From: Brachionus rotundiformis
Taxonomy: Eukaryota > Rotifera > Eurotatoria > Ploima > Brachionidae
Assembly (NCBI GenBank): GCA_016802295.1
Contig: JAESIW010000065.1
Location: forward strand, 372,001 to 436,000
Direction of reading: 5' to 3'
DNA: 64,000 bases
Both the position numbers and the translations under genes were made by a program. Below, in pieces: positions 36,301-48,303 of this stretch. The notes under the pieces were generated by a model. It had not been told where the DNA came from and did not search any database. It saw nothing but the letters and a program-made list of their open reading frames with translations. Every line of letters begins with the position of its first letter. Position 1 is the first letter of the stretch.

Positions 36301-38347
36301 ACCATGATTTAAAAAAAAATTTGTTTATTTTAAAATTACTTTTTTAATTTTTTTAGCACAAAAATAAAAAAAATTGAGTGTTAGGGTTTAATAATTATGT
36401 CAGATAAATATTACGATTTTGATCTGGAGAAACTGCAATTTATGATTTTAGCATTCATTTAGCTAATTAGACTTTTATTCAAGAACTATTTGAGGGCAAG
36501 GATTTCGGAGGTGCATTCTAATGAGATATTTTTGTTTAGAAAATTGCTTTATACTAAAAATAAATTAAATTTAATAAATATGATTGAAAAATTTTGTTAT
36601 AGAAATATGTATAAATTTGCTCTTTGTTGTAAAAATATAAATTTAATTTATAATATAGATAGATCAATCTAATTAGATTTTTTCTTAATTCAAATAGATC
36701 TATATATCATATTCAATATATCATTTCCGAATTTCATCTTCAACTCCTAATGACATAAACTTGAAACTTTATAATACAATTAATGCTCCGGTCATATAAT
36801 ATTAACTATTGATTTTCTTTTTCGTATAAACTTTCAAAAATGATAAATGATTATGACCAGGAAAAACATAAATTGTAAATATTATCTTTACGTGATTTCC
36901 TATGATTATAGAATTAAACTGTCTCTGTATCAGTAGATACAATTTTAAGCATGGTAATTTAAATAGGTAAAGCTTTCGCTTTTGCTTAATTCCATGCTGT
37001 TTGGCTATTCAGACACATTCAGACTTGTTTTTTTCTATTGACTTGTTCAATTATTTGTCTATAGAATTAATTATAAAGTCTTAAAACAACAAAAACAACT
37101 TAAATTCATGCAAATCTCAATAGGACTAGTAATGTCTCTCTCTATTTGGAGCTATCTATTCAAATAATATCAATATGGTTTGTTTATTATCATTGTAAAT
37201 CGAAATTCCAGTTGAATTGTTGTTCTCTCTTTGAATTCATCTAATTTAAATCAATAATTAGGCGAATAAATTTTTATTTTAGAAGCCAGCTAGTGGAACA
37301 AAAATTAGCATTAGTCGTAGAAAAAGAGCTAATTTGATATGATAAAAAATGAGTGTTGATAGATAAAAATGATAAAGGACAGGTTTTTAATGAAAAGAAA
37401 TTAAGTCAGTCCTTTTAAATAATGTTTCGCCTCTAATTTCATCATATATTTCATAATAATTGTATCTAAATGCGTGCTAATTACACGCATCTTCTATCAA
37501 AAGTTTTGGCAAAATTGTTATTTTTTGTTCAAATTGATTCTCTTGGTCATAAATGGTTTAAATTTTTGTTTTTATTTGATAAAAATAAATATAAATAAAA
37601 TTCCTAAGTTTATCATTTAGTTTGAGCGAAAAAAATAGATAGAAATTGTCTTTTAATAGATTACAGAACAATTATTTTATATATCTTAAAGAAAATATAA
37701 TACTAGAAGCGTATTAAAAAAACTTTGAGTAATAATAAAACGCGGTAAAATATACCAGAGGTGTTTGTTTAAGAGCAGCGTCAGTTGATAAAAAAAACCC
37801 TGGGTATATTTTACATATTTAAATAAATAATCGAACCAAATAAGAGAATAGATCAAAACGATGTAATAAAGCATTTGGTATATTAAAATTTAATAAAAGT
37901 AGATGGATTGTCTGGACTAATCCCCGAGAAAATTTAAATTGATTTTATTTAAAATTTTTATATTTTAGAATAATCACGATTTTAGCTTTAAATTTAATTA
38001 ATTTGATCGGCTTGCTAGAAAATGCAAAATTTAACTTGTCTTGACACTGTTGACTACTCAAAATTTTACTCTTAGCCAGTCTTGTTTTGTAGAGACACGC
38101 AAGCAAATTGATAAATGTATTAAAATTTATCAATCCACTAAATAAATTATTCGATTTAAAAGATTTTTATTGAATACTAATAACTAGATAAAATAAAAAA
38201 GTTTTTTTTTGAATGAGCTAAAATAATTTCTTTTATTAGAATTTGAGTCAAAAAGTCTAAATTAAATATTTGCTCTAATTGTATAAGAGCTTAATACCAA
38301 TTAATCCATTTTTTTTAACTAAAAGTCAATTGCTTCTTTTCATTTAG
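30346..38347. other. 8-kb gap between the two navigator modules
   Basis: No exon, RNA gene or intact mobile element is supported here. Local richer-GC patches occur near 33600-33680 and 34060-34260 against the AT-rich background and could be regulatory. A hairpin with a homeodomain-like core lies at 37470-37490. The stretch may hold the promoter and first exons of module B, or be one long intron if B uses the exons at 18.3-19.6 kb. Confidence 0.45.
37470..37490. repeat. Inverted repeat with 7-bp arms around a TAATTA core
   Basis: ATGCGTG and CACGCAT flank the loop CTAATTA. The arms are exact complements and relatively GC-rich. TAATTA is a generic homeodomain core site; function is not shown. 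Confidence 0.6.
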
Positions 38348-41300
38348 AATAACGAGTCCATTTAACAAACGCAAAATTAAAGAAATTAACAGTGCCAAGC
38401 AAATGCTGCATCAGCAGCAACAGTTGCCACATTCAAATCAAATCGGCTCAATACCATCTCAGAACGCATCAAATATACCAACGCCGAAAAAAATGCAATC
38501 AAATCTTCCCGTTTTTCACTCAAGTGTACATCGAAATTCCAATCTTATCTCCTCAACCGATTCAAGTACTTTCAGTGAGCCAATTTCTGTCTTTTGATTG
38601 CTAGTTGAACATAAGTCCGAAAATTTGCATATTAAAAAAATTATTTTATTAGCAATCAATAATTTTGAATATCTAAAGCTTAATTAATTTCATTTTATTC
38701 TTATTCTAGGCTTTAATAACAGTAGTAAAAAAAGTTACAATTCAAGTAGATCCGGTTCACCAAGTAGCATAGCCGAATCAACTACATCGGCATCACAATT
38801 AAGCAAACAAACAACTTCCAAGCTTCCTCAATTTCAAATGAGTTCGACTAGTAGCAACAGTATGGGAAAAGATAATCGAAAGAGTGGTCTAATAAAGCCT
38901 AACAAAACATCAATCCCACTAGGACAAATTTCTGGCAGTACCACTGCTTCAAAATTGGCTAATTCGAAAATTCAACAAGGAAGCTCAATTTACTCGAGTA
39001 CAGCTACCAAACAAAATTCAGAAAAGTCAAAGTAAATTTGAAAGTCTTTTTTATTGATATTTTGTTTGATAAAAATTTATAGTGGAACAGATTTAAGAGT
39101 GGATAAAAGATAAAAAAAGGCAAAAATAAATTTAAAAAATTAATTATCTTTTCAAAAATGATAAATTGATGTAAACTTTATTATTGCTATTTTTAATTAA
39201 ATAAGTTAATTACTAAAATATCATTTTTGTAAATAAAGAAAATATGTTCCTTAGTTGAGTCAGGGTAATTTTTTAAGTTTAATGTAGGAAAAAGAATAAT
39301 TAAACAAAATTATTTTAAAATATCGAAAAAAAGAGATGAATAGTACCAAAAATTAAAAAAATTGTATCTAAATTTTAATTTTTTAGTAAAACAAAATTTT
39401 CAGCTATGTTCCTTTATTAAAATTCAATAAAGTACTCATTTATATATTAATAATATTCACAATCGTTTAATATTTTTAAAATAATACTTAAACAATTATT
39501 CTGTATGAGGATTATTGAAAAATATTTTAATTTCGGATTAAAAAAACACATATAAAAGGATCGTAATGTTTTTATTTAAAAATATATATATTTTGGCCTA
39601 TATTTAAAAATAAGCTCCAGGATTTAAGACTCAACGGTTCGGTATAGAAGGATCAATGTTTTATTTTTGTTTAAAATACTTAATTTAAAAATATATCTGA
39701 TAGCAAAATTCAAAACATTTTTATTTGTCTAATGATCTGAAAAAATAACTAACATTTTTTTTACTTTCTCACAATTCTCGCTTATTTAAGATTCATTTCA
39801 ATTTATAAGGTCTAATTTTAAACACTGAGGGTTTAGGGTTTTAACTAAAAAAAATAATTGAAATTTAATTAAGTATTATATTGATAATACCATTTAAACT
39901 TGATCTTTAGGTATTAATTAAAAAAATTATATAAACTTTTTTCTTATTAAATTTTCATTTTTACTCTCAGAACTTAAATTCTAAACTTAAAATAAAATAT
40001 TAAAAAGATCAAATTGTAAATTTATCAGCATGCTTACTTTATCTTTGACACTTATTAAGAGTAAAAAGTGAAAATATTTTTGATCTTTATTCAAAATTAA
40101 TCATTAGGTAAAATCTAATGTTAATAAGATAATCATTTAAGTGAAGTATGAATGTGAATTTATTGATAAAAATTGTATTTCTTAACAATTTTAAAATATT
40201 TGATATTTAAAAACAATTCTCACCGATAAGAATTTTTTATCATTTTTATCAGTAGTTCGAAATAATTAATTAACTATCTCATGTGCATCATTTGGACAAT
40301 GCCCGTGGCCATACGACCAAAAAATGACCAATTTATTTTAGTTTTCAGTCTATTTAGAAAAAAATATCAAGGTTAATAAATTATTGCTAAATAAAGACCT
40401 CAAGTTGCCGAAGCTAAATTTTACGATGTTCCCCAAGGCATTCAAATTTTCACTTATTTAATTAATTATTCTTTAAATTAATCCAGAATAAAAGTATCGT
40501 GTTAAGCCTATTGTTCGAAAAGAATCAGAATAAATAGCACGACATCTAAAATGTCTATTCTTCGAGGAATTAAATTAATTCTATTAAATTAACTTGATTA
40601 AAACAAATTCAAATTAATTTGAACCATATTAAGGCTTAAACTTAAATCAATAATATTTTAAACACTTAAAAATAACAAAAACATTTTTAATAAATTTTAT
40701 TTTCATTGTTTGTTCAGGTTTGTTTGCAAAGCTGCTACAGATTTTCCAGAATAAGTCCATCAACACTTAATTAAAAACTTTATCTTTAAATCTATCATTT
40801 CATGGTTCGAATATTATGCCTAACATCACTAGTTCCGGTTATTTTAAATACCATTCAAAATTTCATTTGAATTAAAAATCGATTGAGTTCAAATAAATTA
40901 GATATTAATCACGAAATGATAAGAATACACGCGTTTTCATTTTTTTTTGCCTACATGTCAATTCAGCAATTGGACTCCCATTTTTAAACTTAACCCCGTT
41001 AAAATTGGTTGAACAAATAAAGAGCCCGAGTGATAAATAAAAAATGTTCATATTTATTCACTTGAAGCTTTTTATTTGAGTTTTTCTCTAAGTTCTATCT
41101 CTTTATCTGATTTCTTATCTGTTTTTTTTATAAAAGAAAATTAAGTTCAATACAAAATCAAAATTTACAATCACAATCTCAATCTCAAATGCCTGTACAA
41201 GTTAGCAGCGTACCTGTACAAGCCAAGAATTCAGCTAAACTATCCCAAGCACAGTCGAAAAAGCAAACATCGACCTTTGGTTTATCAAAATTTACCAAAG

Positions 41301-44300
41301 CGCCTCCCAAAAATGACACAGAAGAGCACAAAGGCTCAAAAATACCAAGCACCATCTCGGGCATAAAGCCGCAACTAAAATCTCCCTCGATCCAATTCAA
41401 CTCCAACTCCCCTCTGAAGATTCCGGTTGTTTCTCGAATAGCTACAAATAGCTCTACAAAAAAGCACCCGTCTACTCCTATTAGGCGATCTAATATTCCA
41501 TCTAAGCCTAAGATAAACTCGGATGCGAACAAGAGTACAGCTCCCACTTCAAACATGCCTTTGGTAACTCCGGTTAAAGCCGAAGTTAAAAAAGAAAATG
41601 AAAACAGAGAAAGTGATTATGATGACGAAATACTAGGCTCCATGAATGACATTAATGAAGATAATTTGAACGAGGAAGAGTTTCAGAAGTTTTTAAATTC
41701 AAATTTAGACGACGAAAATATTGAGAAGTAAGTGGAAAATTTTAGTTTTAGTTGGATGGATTTTCTAGGCCATAAACTAGTTCATTAATAATAAATATTT
41801 TAGCGATAAAATACCGCTTTATTATTATTTTCAATATAAACTTTAGAAATGAAATGAAAAAAAATTTTTAACCTGATGACCAAAATTAGAAAAGGTTAAT
41901 ATTTATAAATGTTAACATTTTCTTTATAAAAATTTAGGACGTGTGTTCAAGGCAAATATTATTTTTTTGTTGAGAACAAAAAAATCTTTTTCTTTTTAAA
42001 ATTATGCAATTTACTACAAGTTAAATAAAATTTTTTTATTAATTATAATTCATCCGCTTGGTGGTGGTTTTTGATGATAACTTAAAATTTTTTTCAAACG
42101 AGCTTCTTTAACTCTTACTAGTTGTTTTTCTACGTAGAAGCCTAATTAGTTTGGAAAAATAATTTTTTTGTTGTTGGTCTCTTTTTTTAAAAAAAAATTT
42201 TATTTAAACTCAGGTCTGATCGAACAAATTTTATTTATTTCCTAAGAGTCTGCTTCATATGAACCATTATACGGACAGTAAGGAAGTTTAATTAGCAGTC
42301 CGGGATAGGTTGTAAATATGGTTCTAACTGAGCCATCTGAAACCACAAACAGATTTGATAAAGATTAATTGGTCAGTAAATTAATTCACCAAGGGAGATC
42401 AAGCTGGAAAGAGCGTTTAAATAAGATTATCTTTAAAAAATTCTAAATAATTTAAGGCTTATTTTTAAGCAGGAAATCGGGATTAAAAATTTAGATTCTT
42501 TTCTTATCAAAAGTGACATATTGGACATGTATAATTTAATATCAAACGGTGTTAAAATATATTTAAAATTGAAAAAAATCAATATTTATCAATATCGATT
42601 GATTGATTTCAATCTATTGATGAAAATAAATAAACTTAGTGTGGTCTTTATATGATTTATGGCTTTAACCCTATGACATTTCTCATTAAGTTAAAATTAA
42701 TAAGTTTTATATACACAAAAAACATATGCTGATTAGATTAGGAGCCCGTGAATTTAAATGAGCCTAGAAAAACTGATATTTAACCATCAGTAGTCGAGAA
42801 CATATTATTTTAATTATTTTTTATTGTTTTCTTTTAGTTGTAAAACCGAGACTAGCAATAAAGATGAAAATTTATCAATAACAAGTGAATTGCCATCACC
42901 ACCACCGTGTTCGTCCCAATCGGAGTCTAAACCATCATCTGTGACCAATACTATTAATCATTCGAATATGCCTGTCAATTCCATCAACTTGAATTCGTTC
43001 GGCCGGTCTAACACACTTGATCGTAAATTAAAACCACTCAATCAAGAAGCGTCTATATCAAAATTCACAATTAATAGTTTTAAACAGAATGCTGATGATT
43101 ATAAGGAGCAACGAAATAGCCTCAATATTCAATTGAAATCGCCAAGTTCAGGTTCGTACAGATCTAGTTTTCAGAATTCGTCATCTAAACGCCCATTGAG
43201 TCAAGAGCCAATAATGGAAATTACAGCTGAAATACCAATTGACGCATGTGACAATTTTAATACAAACTATGGTGGCGAGTATGGCTTCAATCAGGATGGA
43301 ACCATGACCAAGATTCAGAGGCTAACTTATGAATTGGAAAATGCCAAAAATCGAATCATATCACTCACCAATCAACTGAATTCTAATGTAGGTATTTTTA
43401 TTTGGCCCTTGGAAAAGTTATTTGTTTATAAATCATGTATCAGTGAAATTTTTTATTTAATTAATAAGCATGACTGATTTTTTGAGTTAATTATAAAAAA
43501 TATGTTTGCTCTTGAGAGAATTATTCAGTCTTAATAAACCTTGAATATGTTATAAATATCTTGAGGATTAATAATCTCGAACATGATTTATTTAATTATG
43601 TTTTCTTGAAGAATTTTTAGTGAATATTTTGAATAAAAACCCAGAAGTTTAACAATATTTCTATGATTTTTTTAAAATTAAGAATTACAAATTACAAAAG
43701 TTATAAATTAATTTGAAAATTTGATTTAAATTTTAAAAGTTTTCAATATTTTTTGTTTATTTTTTCTAAATAGTATTTTATTTATTGTTTCTCTTTTTTA
43801 AGTGTTTTTTTTTAAAGTAATTATCATGAGTTGTATAAAACTGTAAGATTTTTGATTATTATTTTTTGTCAATAATAGGAATTTATAACAGTTGAAAACA
43901 AAAATATTCTTTTAAATAATAAGAAATTTATTGAATTCACAAATTTATATTCGTTTAAATTATCTAAAGGTAGATTTTTTAATTTTTTTATTTGAATCTT
44001 TATCAAATTTCAGTTCAAGTTAGGTTTTCGCTCTCTAGACTTCAATAGATAACTTTTTATATATAATTCCCATAATTAATACGAGAGATATTTCTTCATT
44101 TCCAATCATTTATTTTAAAAAACATTTTTTTCGTATTAAAATAATATCTATAACTTATCATCATTAATATTTTTAATAATAGTTTTTTATTTTATCAAAA
44201 TATCTATCAAAAAAGTAACTAAAAACAAAACTAAAACAAAATTTGAATTGTTCGAAAAATATTCGATTAATTTCAAATTAATTTCATTCAAATCAAGTTT

Positions 44301-46855
44301 CAGATCTATAAATAAATAAATAAATTCCAGTAAACAATATTAAATAAAATTATTTATTATTTTAAACTGTTTTTAAATAAATTATTTTACAACTATTTTT
44401 ATTTTTTTTATTTAAGGCTCAACTTGTTTTCACTCTAGAACAGACAATTTCAGCAATGTCAACTAAATTACAAAATGAGAGCAAAAATTCTCAAAAAAAA
44501 GATTTAATCATAGCTGAACTAAAGTCGTATATTGATCATCTGCAGATTAAGTATCCAAAAATTTTCGATGGTGAAAAAAACGTGCTTCTACCGCCATTTA
44601 ATTTGAATAGACATAACAGCAATGAAAGCTTGAATAGTCTAAATTCAATGTTAAGTCATCGTAGTTATCAATCTTCAGTAGTAACTACAATCACTGAACC
44701 ATGTAATGACAATTTTAGCAAAAAAAAGAAAAACTGGCTCAGAAGTTCCTTCAGTCGTGCCTTCCGCAAAAATTCAACCAGATATAAAAATGAAAATTCA
44801 GAAAATAAAAGTATTGATGGTAAAAGTTACTTATCGGATGTTGAAGAAAAAGAAATAATTGACAAAATCGGCTATGGTGAATTCTCCTTACCAAATTCTC
44901 CAATGCATCAGCAAATATTAAGCTCAAGACGAATTGAACCAAAATCTCACGAAGAATGTGAAGAGTTTCAGCGTCTTCTTCGCGATAAAGAAATAAAGCT
45001 GACCGACATTCGTTTGGAAGCGTTGGCAACAGCTCACCAACTTGATCAAACCAAAGAAGAAAATCTAAAAATGAAAATAGAAATTGAACAATTAAAGAAC
45101 GAAAATTTAAGAATGCAACAACTCTTAGGCCAACAGACCCAAATTTTGCATCATACTCCGAATTCTGTTTCGTCTCCATCACCATCTTCCTCAGTTATAT
45201 CGTCGTCTTCAAATAATAGCAAAATGAATCTTTCGCTAAGCAACAGTTCACAGAATGTCGAAAATATGATCCTTAACCACACATCTAATTCTTCTGCATC
45301 ATCTGTATCACTATTGAAAAGTCCTATTTCAAATGCTTTAAGCTCTACAGACCAGAATATGAATGAAGGTAAACGAGTTCTTATCTCTATTTACATTGGC
45401 CACATGGAAAATCCTTTGGATGATCGTGAACAAGAGCATTTTAATGGACAAATCCTAATTGGAAGTATAAATTTAACCACAAAAACCAGATGGGATGCTT
45501 TGGACTCAATAATCAAAAAGTTATTCAATGATTACTTGAACAAACTAGAGGCTAATTCGATTGAGTCTGGTGGACTTGGTCTTGGATTAGACTCGATAGA
45601 TTTCTATATAGTGGGTGATATGGTTAGAAAAAGTTTTGATTTTGAACAAAAAGTTCCCGATTTACTTCCTTATGGCTATTTGGTTGGTAATTTTACCAAT
45701 ATTGTGCTCAAGTTAAAAGATGCATCAAGTAATAGTGTTGATTCGCTGTGCTATGATACACTTGTACCAAAAAATGTCATGCTTAGATACATATCTATTG
45801 TATTAGAGTTTAAAAATTTGCTTCTTTGCGGCCCGAGTGGCACATGTAAAAGTTACATCGCAAGAAAAATAGCTGAACATTTGATAAAAAAAGAGAAAAA
45901 GACCATTAGTGAGTCAATTATTTATTTGAATGTGGAAAATAAAACAATAAATGATTTGAAAATGTATTTGGATAATTTGGAGTATTCAGCTGATCCATTG
46001 GTGCTAATTTTGGACAATCTTCAGTTTATAACAAATATACATGAAGCTTTTAGTGATTTTTTTGCCAATAATTTGCTAAATACTAAATTGTTTTACATTA
46101 TTGGCACAATAAATCAGTCCAATGTTACCGCTTTAAATCTTCATCCGAACTTTAAATGGGTCCTGTTTGTTAATCATACAGAACCTGTTAAAAATTATTT
46201 GACTAGATCATTGGAGCGTCGTCTTGTCGATCAAATATCGAAAATAAACGAAACCAAAATGAACCAACTGGAAGTAATAGTTGACTGGATTCCAAAGCTA
46301 TGGATACATGTAAACAAATATATAGAAACATATAATTCAGTTGATTTGTGCATAGGTCCAAAGGAATTCGCCAATTTTCCATTTGATTTCAAACAATCAT
46401 CAGAATGGTTTGTAGAATTTTGGAATCAAGTTTTGGTACCGTTGATAATAAGCTCGGTCCACGAGGGGATAGTTGTTTATGGTTCTAAATTGGATTGGGA
46501 AGATCCAAAACTTTGGTTGACACATACCTTACCATGGCTTAGTTTAGATGGTACTTTACTAAGTCGTCTGAAGTGCATAACAAGCAAAGAGGTTGGCATT
46601 GACCAGTTTGAGAACGAAATTATACCTGAAGAAAATAGACGTTTCTCTTCTTTCCCAAATACGCCGTCAAAACTAATGAGCAGAAATAGTCATGACAATG
46701 ACAAATTGTTAAACATGCTTATGAAACTAAAAGAAGCGACTGGTCTGAATGGCCAAAATCATCATCTAGAATCCAATACAACTTTAGTTCAAAATATTCA
46801 AAATTTAACTTATTCAAACAATATTTTTAATAAAATAAATTTAATTGAATCTTAG
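38348..46855 (+). CDS. Neuron navigator, copy B (C-terminal AAA module in one large exon)
   Basis: Exons 38348-38574, 38710-39031, 41146-41727, 42838-43387 and 44417-46855, joined in phases 1, 2, 2 and 0. The first exon accepts in phase 2, or translation could start inside it at ATG 38403. The product is Ser/Pro/Lys-rich (SRSGSPSSIAES), then the coiled coil (TYELENAKNRIISLTNQL), KKKNWLRSSFSRAF (family NW...LRSSFKQAF), KEIKLTDIRLEALATAHQLDQ, and the AAA module: FYIVGDMVRK, VPDLLPYGYLVG, LVPKNVMLRYISIVLEF, Walker B LVLILDNLQF, HPNFKWVLFVNHTEPVK, and tail LLNMLMKLKEATG. It is closer to vertebrate NAV than copy A. Walker A reads GPSGTCKS, with Cys for the Gly before the lysine. The whole AAA region lies in one 2.4-kb exon, unlike copy A. 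Confidence 0.88.
39032..41145 (+). other. Large intron of navigator copy B
   Basis: A 2.1-kb intron between phase-2 exons. AT-rich with no further exon recognised. Confidence 0.6.
41728..42837 (+). other. Intron of navigator copy B
   Basis: A 1.1-kb intron (GTAAGT donor, CTTTTAG acceptor). No exon or repeat recognised. Confidence 0.6.
43388..44416 (+). other. Last intron of navigator copy B
   Basis: A 1.0-kb intron in phase 0 before the large AAA exon. Nothing else seen. Confidence 0.6.
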
Positions 46856-48303
46856 GGCTTACCAAATAAAATGTTACTAAATGTATAAAATTTAAAACAT
46901 TTTTTAATTTTATCAATAAATATTTTTAAATTATTTCAACTTTAAACTTTTTATATTTTTTTAATTCTAAATTTTTTATTAAAAACAAAAATTATTAAAA
47001 AGTAAATTATCAAAAAATGAAAAAAAGTATGTTTTATGAACATTTTAAAGGAAATGATTCGAAATAAATTGAAATTTCATTTAACAGAAAACTTATTGAG
47101 TTTTTATGTGTTTTAAATAAAATAAAACACCTTCAAAAAAATCAAATAAAACAAAATGTAAATAAAATAAAATCTTTGCATGCTTTTTAATAAAAACAGA
47201 ATTTATTAAAAAATAAATTTTATAAGTTTTGATAGTTTTATTATTTTCTATAATAAAGTTACATCATCAAAAATTATCTAAAAAAGGTATTTTTCAGAAG
47301 AGCAAGTTTTAAAAATTATTAATTTTAATTTAAAAAAAAATTAGACAATTAGTTTAAAATAAAAACATTTAAATTATCGTATTCCCTTGCAAATAAGTGC
47401 AACCCTAAGACCCCTTTTTTTAAAGCTAATCAAAAGTGGCTTAATTCTATCTATGTTGCTTTCTTCTAAAGCATATTTAAATCTTTATAAAATATTTAAT
47501 TTGTAGAAAATTTTCTATCATCTAAGGGCTTAATTTCTTCAATAAAGACGCAATTTTGGAGGCACTTATTTGCGAGGGTTTACGGTGCAAATTGTCATCA
47601 AATCTTTTTTTCCTCAAATATTGAATTTTGAGAATACGTATAGAGAGCTTTTAAGTTTGTTTTAAGACTCCTCTAACAAAGTCTAATGAAAAAAACCTTG
47701 TTAAATGGCGTCAAATACTCTCAAATAATATAATAAGCATTTATTATAAATATAAATTAGAAAAAATCATTAAGAAGTCTTCTTAAAACTTTAAATATTA
47801 CAGTTAAATTATTTGTCAACTATTGAGAATTTTCAAATTAAATACATTTAAAACTTAAGATCGAGCATAATAAGCAATTAGTTCCACTTAAAAAAAGCTT
47901 TAGAAAATATTGGATTTTTATTATAAACATACGGAAATCCTCAACTTTTAGAGAGTTTTGCAGTTAATTTGATAACAAAAAATAATTTAGCAAAAATAAA
48001 CCAGTTAAATTTAGAAGACTTGACTGTTTAAGGTTTCAAAATTTTATAATTTTATTTATTTTAAAAAATATTTAAATGTTTAAAAAGTCCAACTACTAGC
48101 TACCTTTTTATTTGAAAAACAATTTTAATTTTTGAATTTTTTTAAAAAAATTTATGTTGATTAAGTTTTTCAATTTAGAACTTTAAATATTGATAATAAA
48201 AGCTTTTCATTAGCAAAATAAATCATAATATAAATATATATATATTTTTTAATTTTCAGTATTTATATCAAAATAAGTCTGTATATTGGTTAAATTGAAT
48301 ATT
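46856..48303. other. Intergenic with a MITE-like element
   Basis: AT-rich spacer after navigator copy B. It carries a 199-bp inverted-repeat element at 47382-47580. A TTTTCAG acceptor at about 48259 suggests a spliced 5' leader for the next gene. Confidence 0.5.
47380..47582. mobile_element. 199-bp MITE-like element with Tc1/mariner-style ends
   Basis: The left end CCCTTGCAAATAAGTGC (47384-47400) and the right end GCACTTATTTGCGAGGG (47562-47578) are inverted repeats of 17 bases with one mismatch. Both sides are bounded by TA (47380-47381 and 47581-47582), and CGTA...TACG extends the symmetry, consistent with a TA target-site duplication. The interior is non-coding. This is the form of a non-autonomous Tc1/mariner element. 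Confidence 0.65.

Noticed and set aside
40795..40825. GGTTCGAAT resembling a tRNA T-arm
   Set aside because: No matching acceptor, D or anticodon arms around it; no tRNA gene was found in the window.
41185..41556. Long minus-strand frame opposite navigator copy B exon 41146-41727
   Set aside because: It is the complement of a Ser/Pro/Lys-rich exon that splices well on the plus strand; no independent evidence.
44751..45185. Minus-strand frame of 144 codons within navigator copy B
   Set aside because: Shadow of the conserved NAV coding exon on the other strand.
47382..47580. Reading the CCCTTGCAAATAAGTGC repeat pair as a CRISPR-like or terminator structure
   Set aside because: Only two copies, inverted, in a eukaryotic intergenic region with TA flanks; a MITE explains it better.
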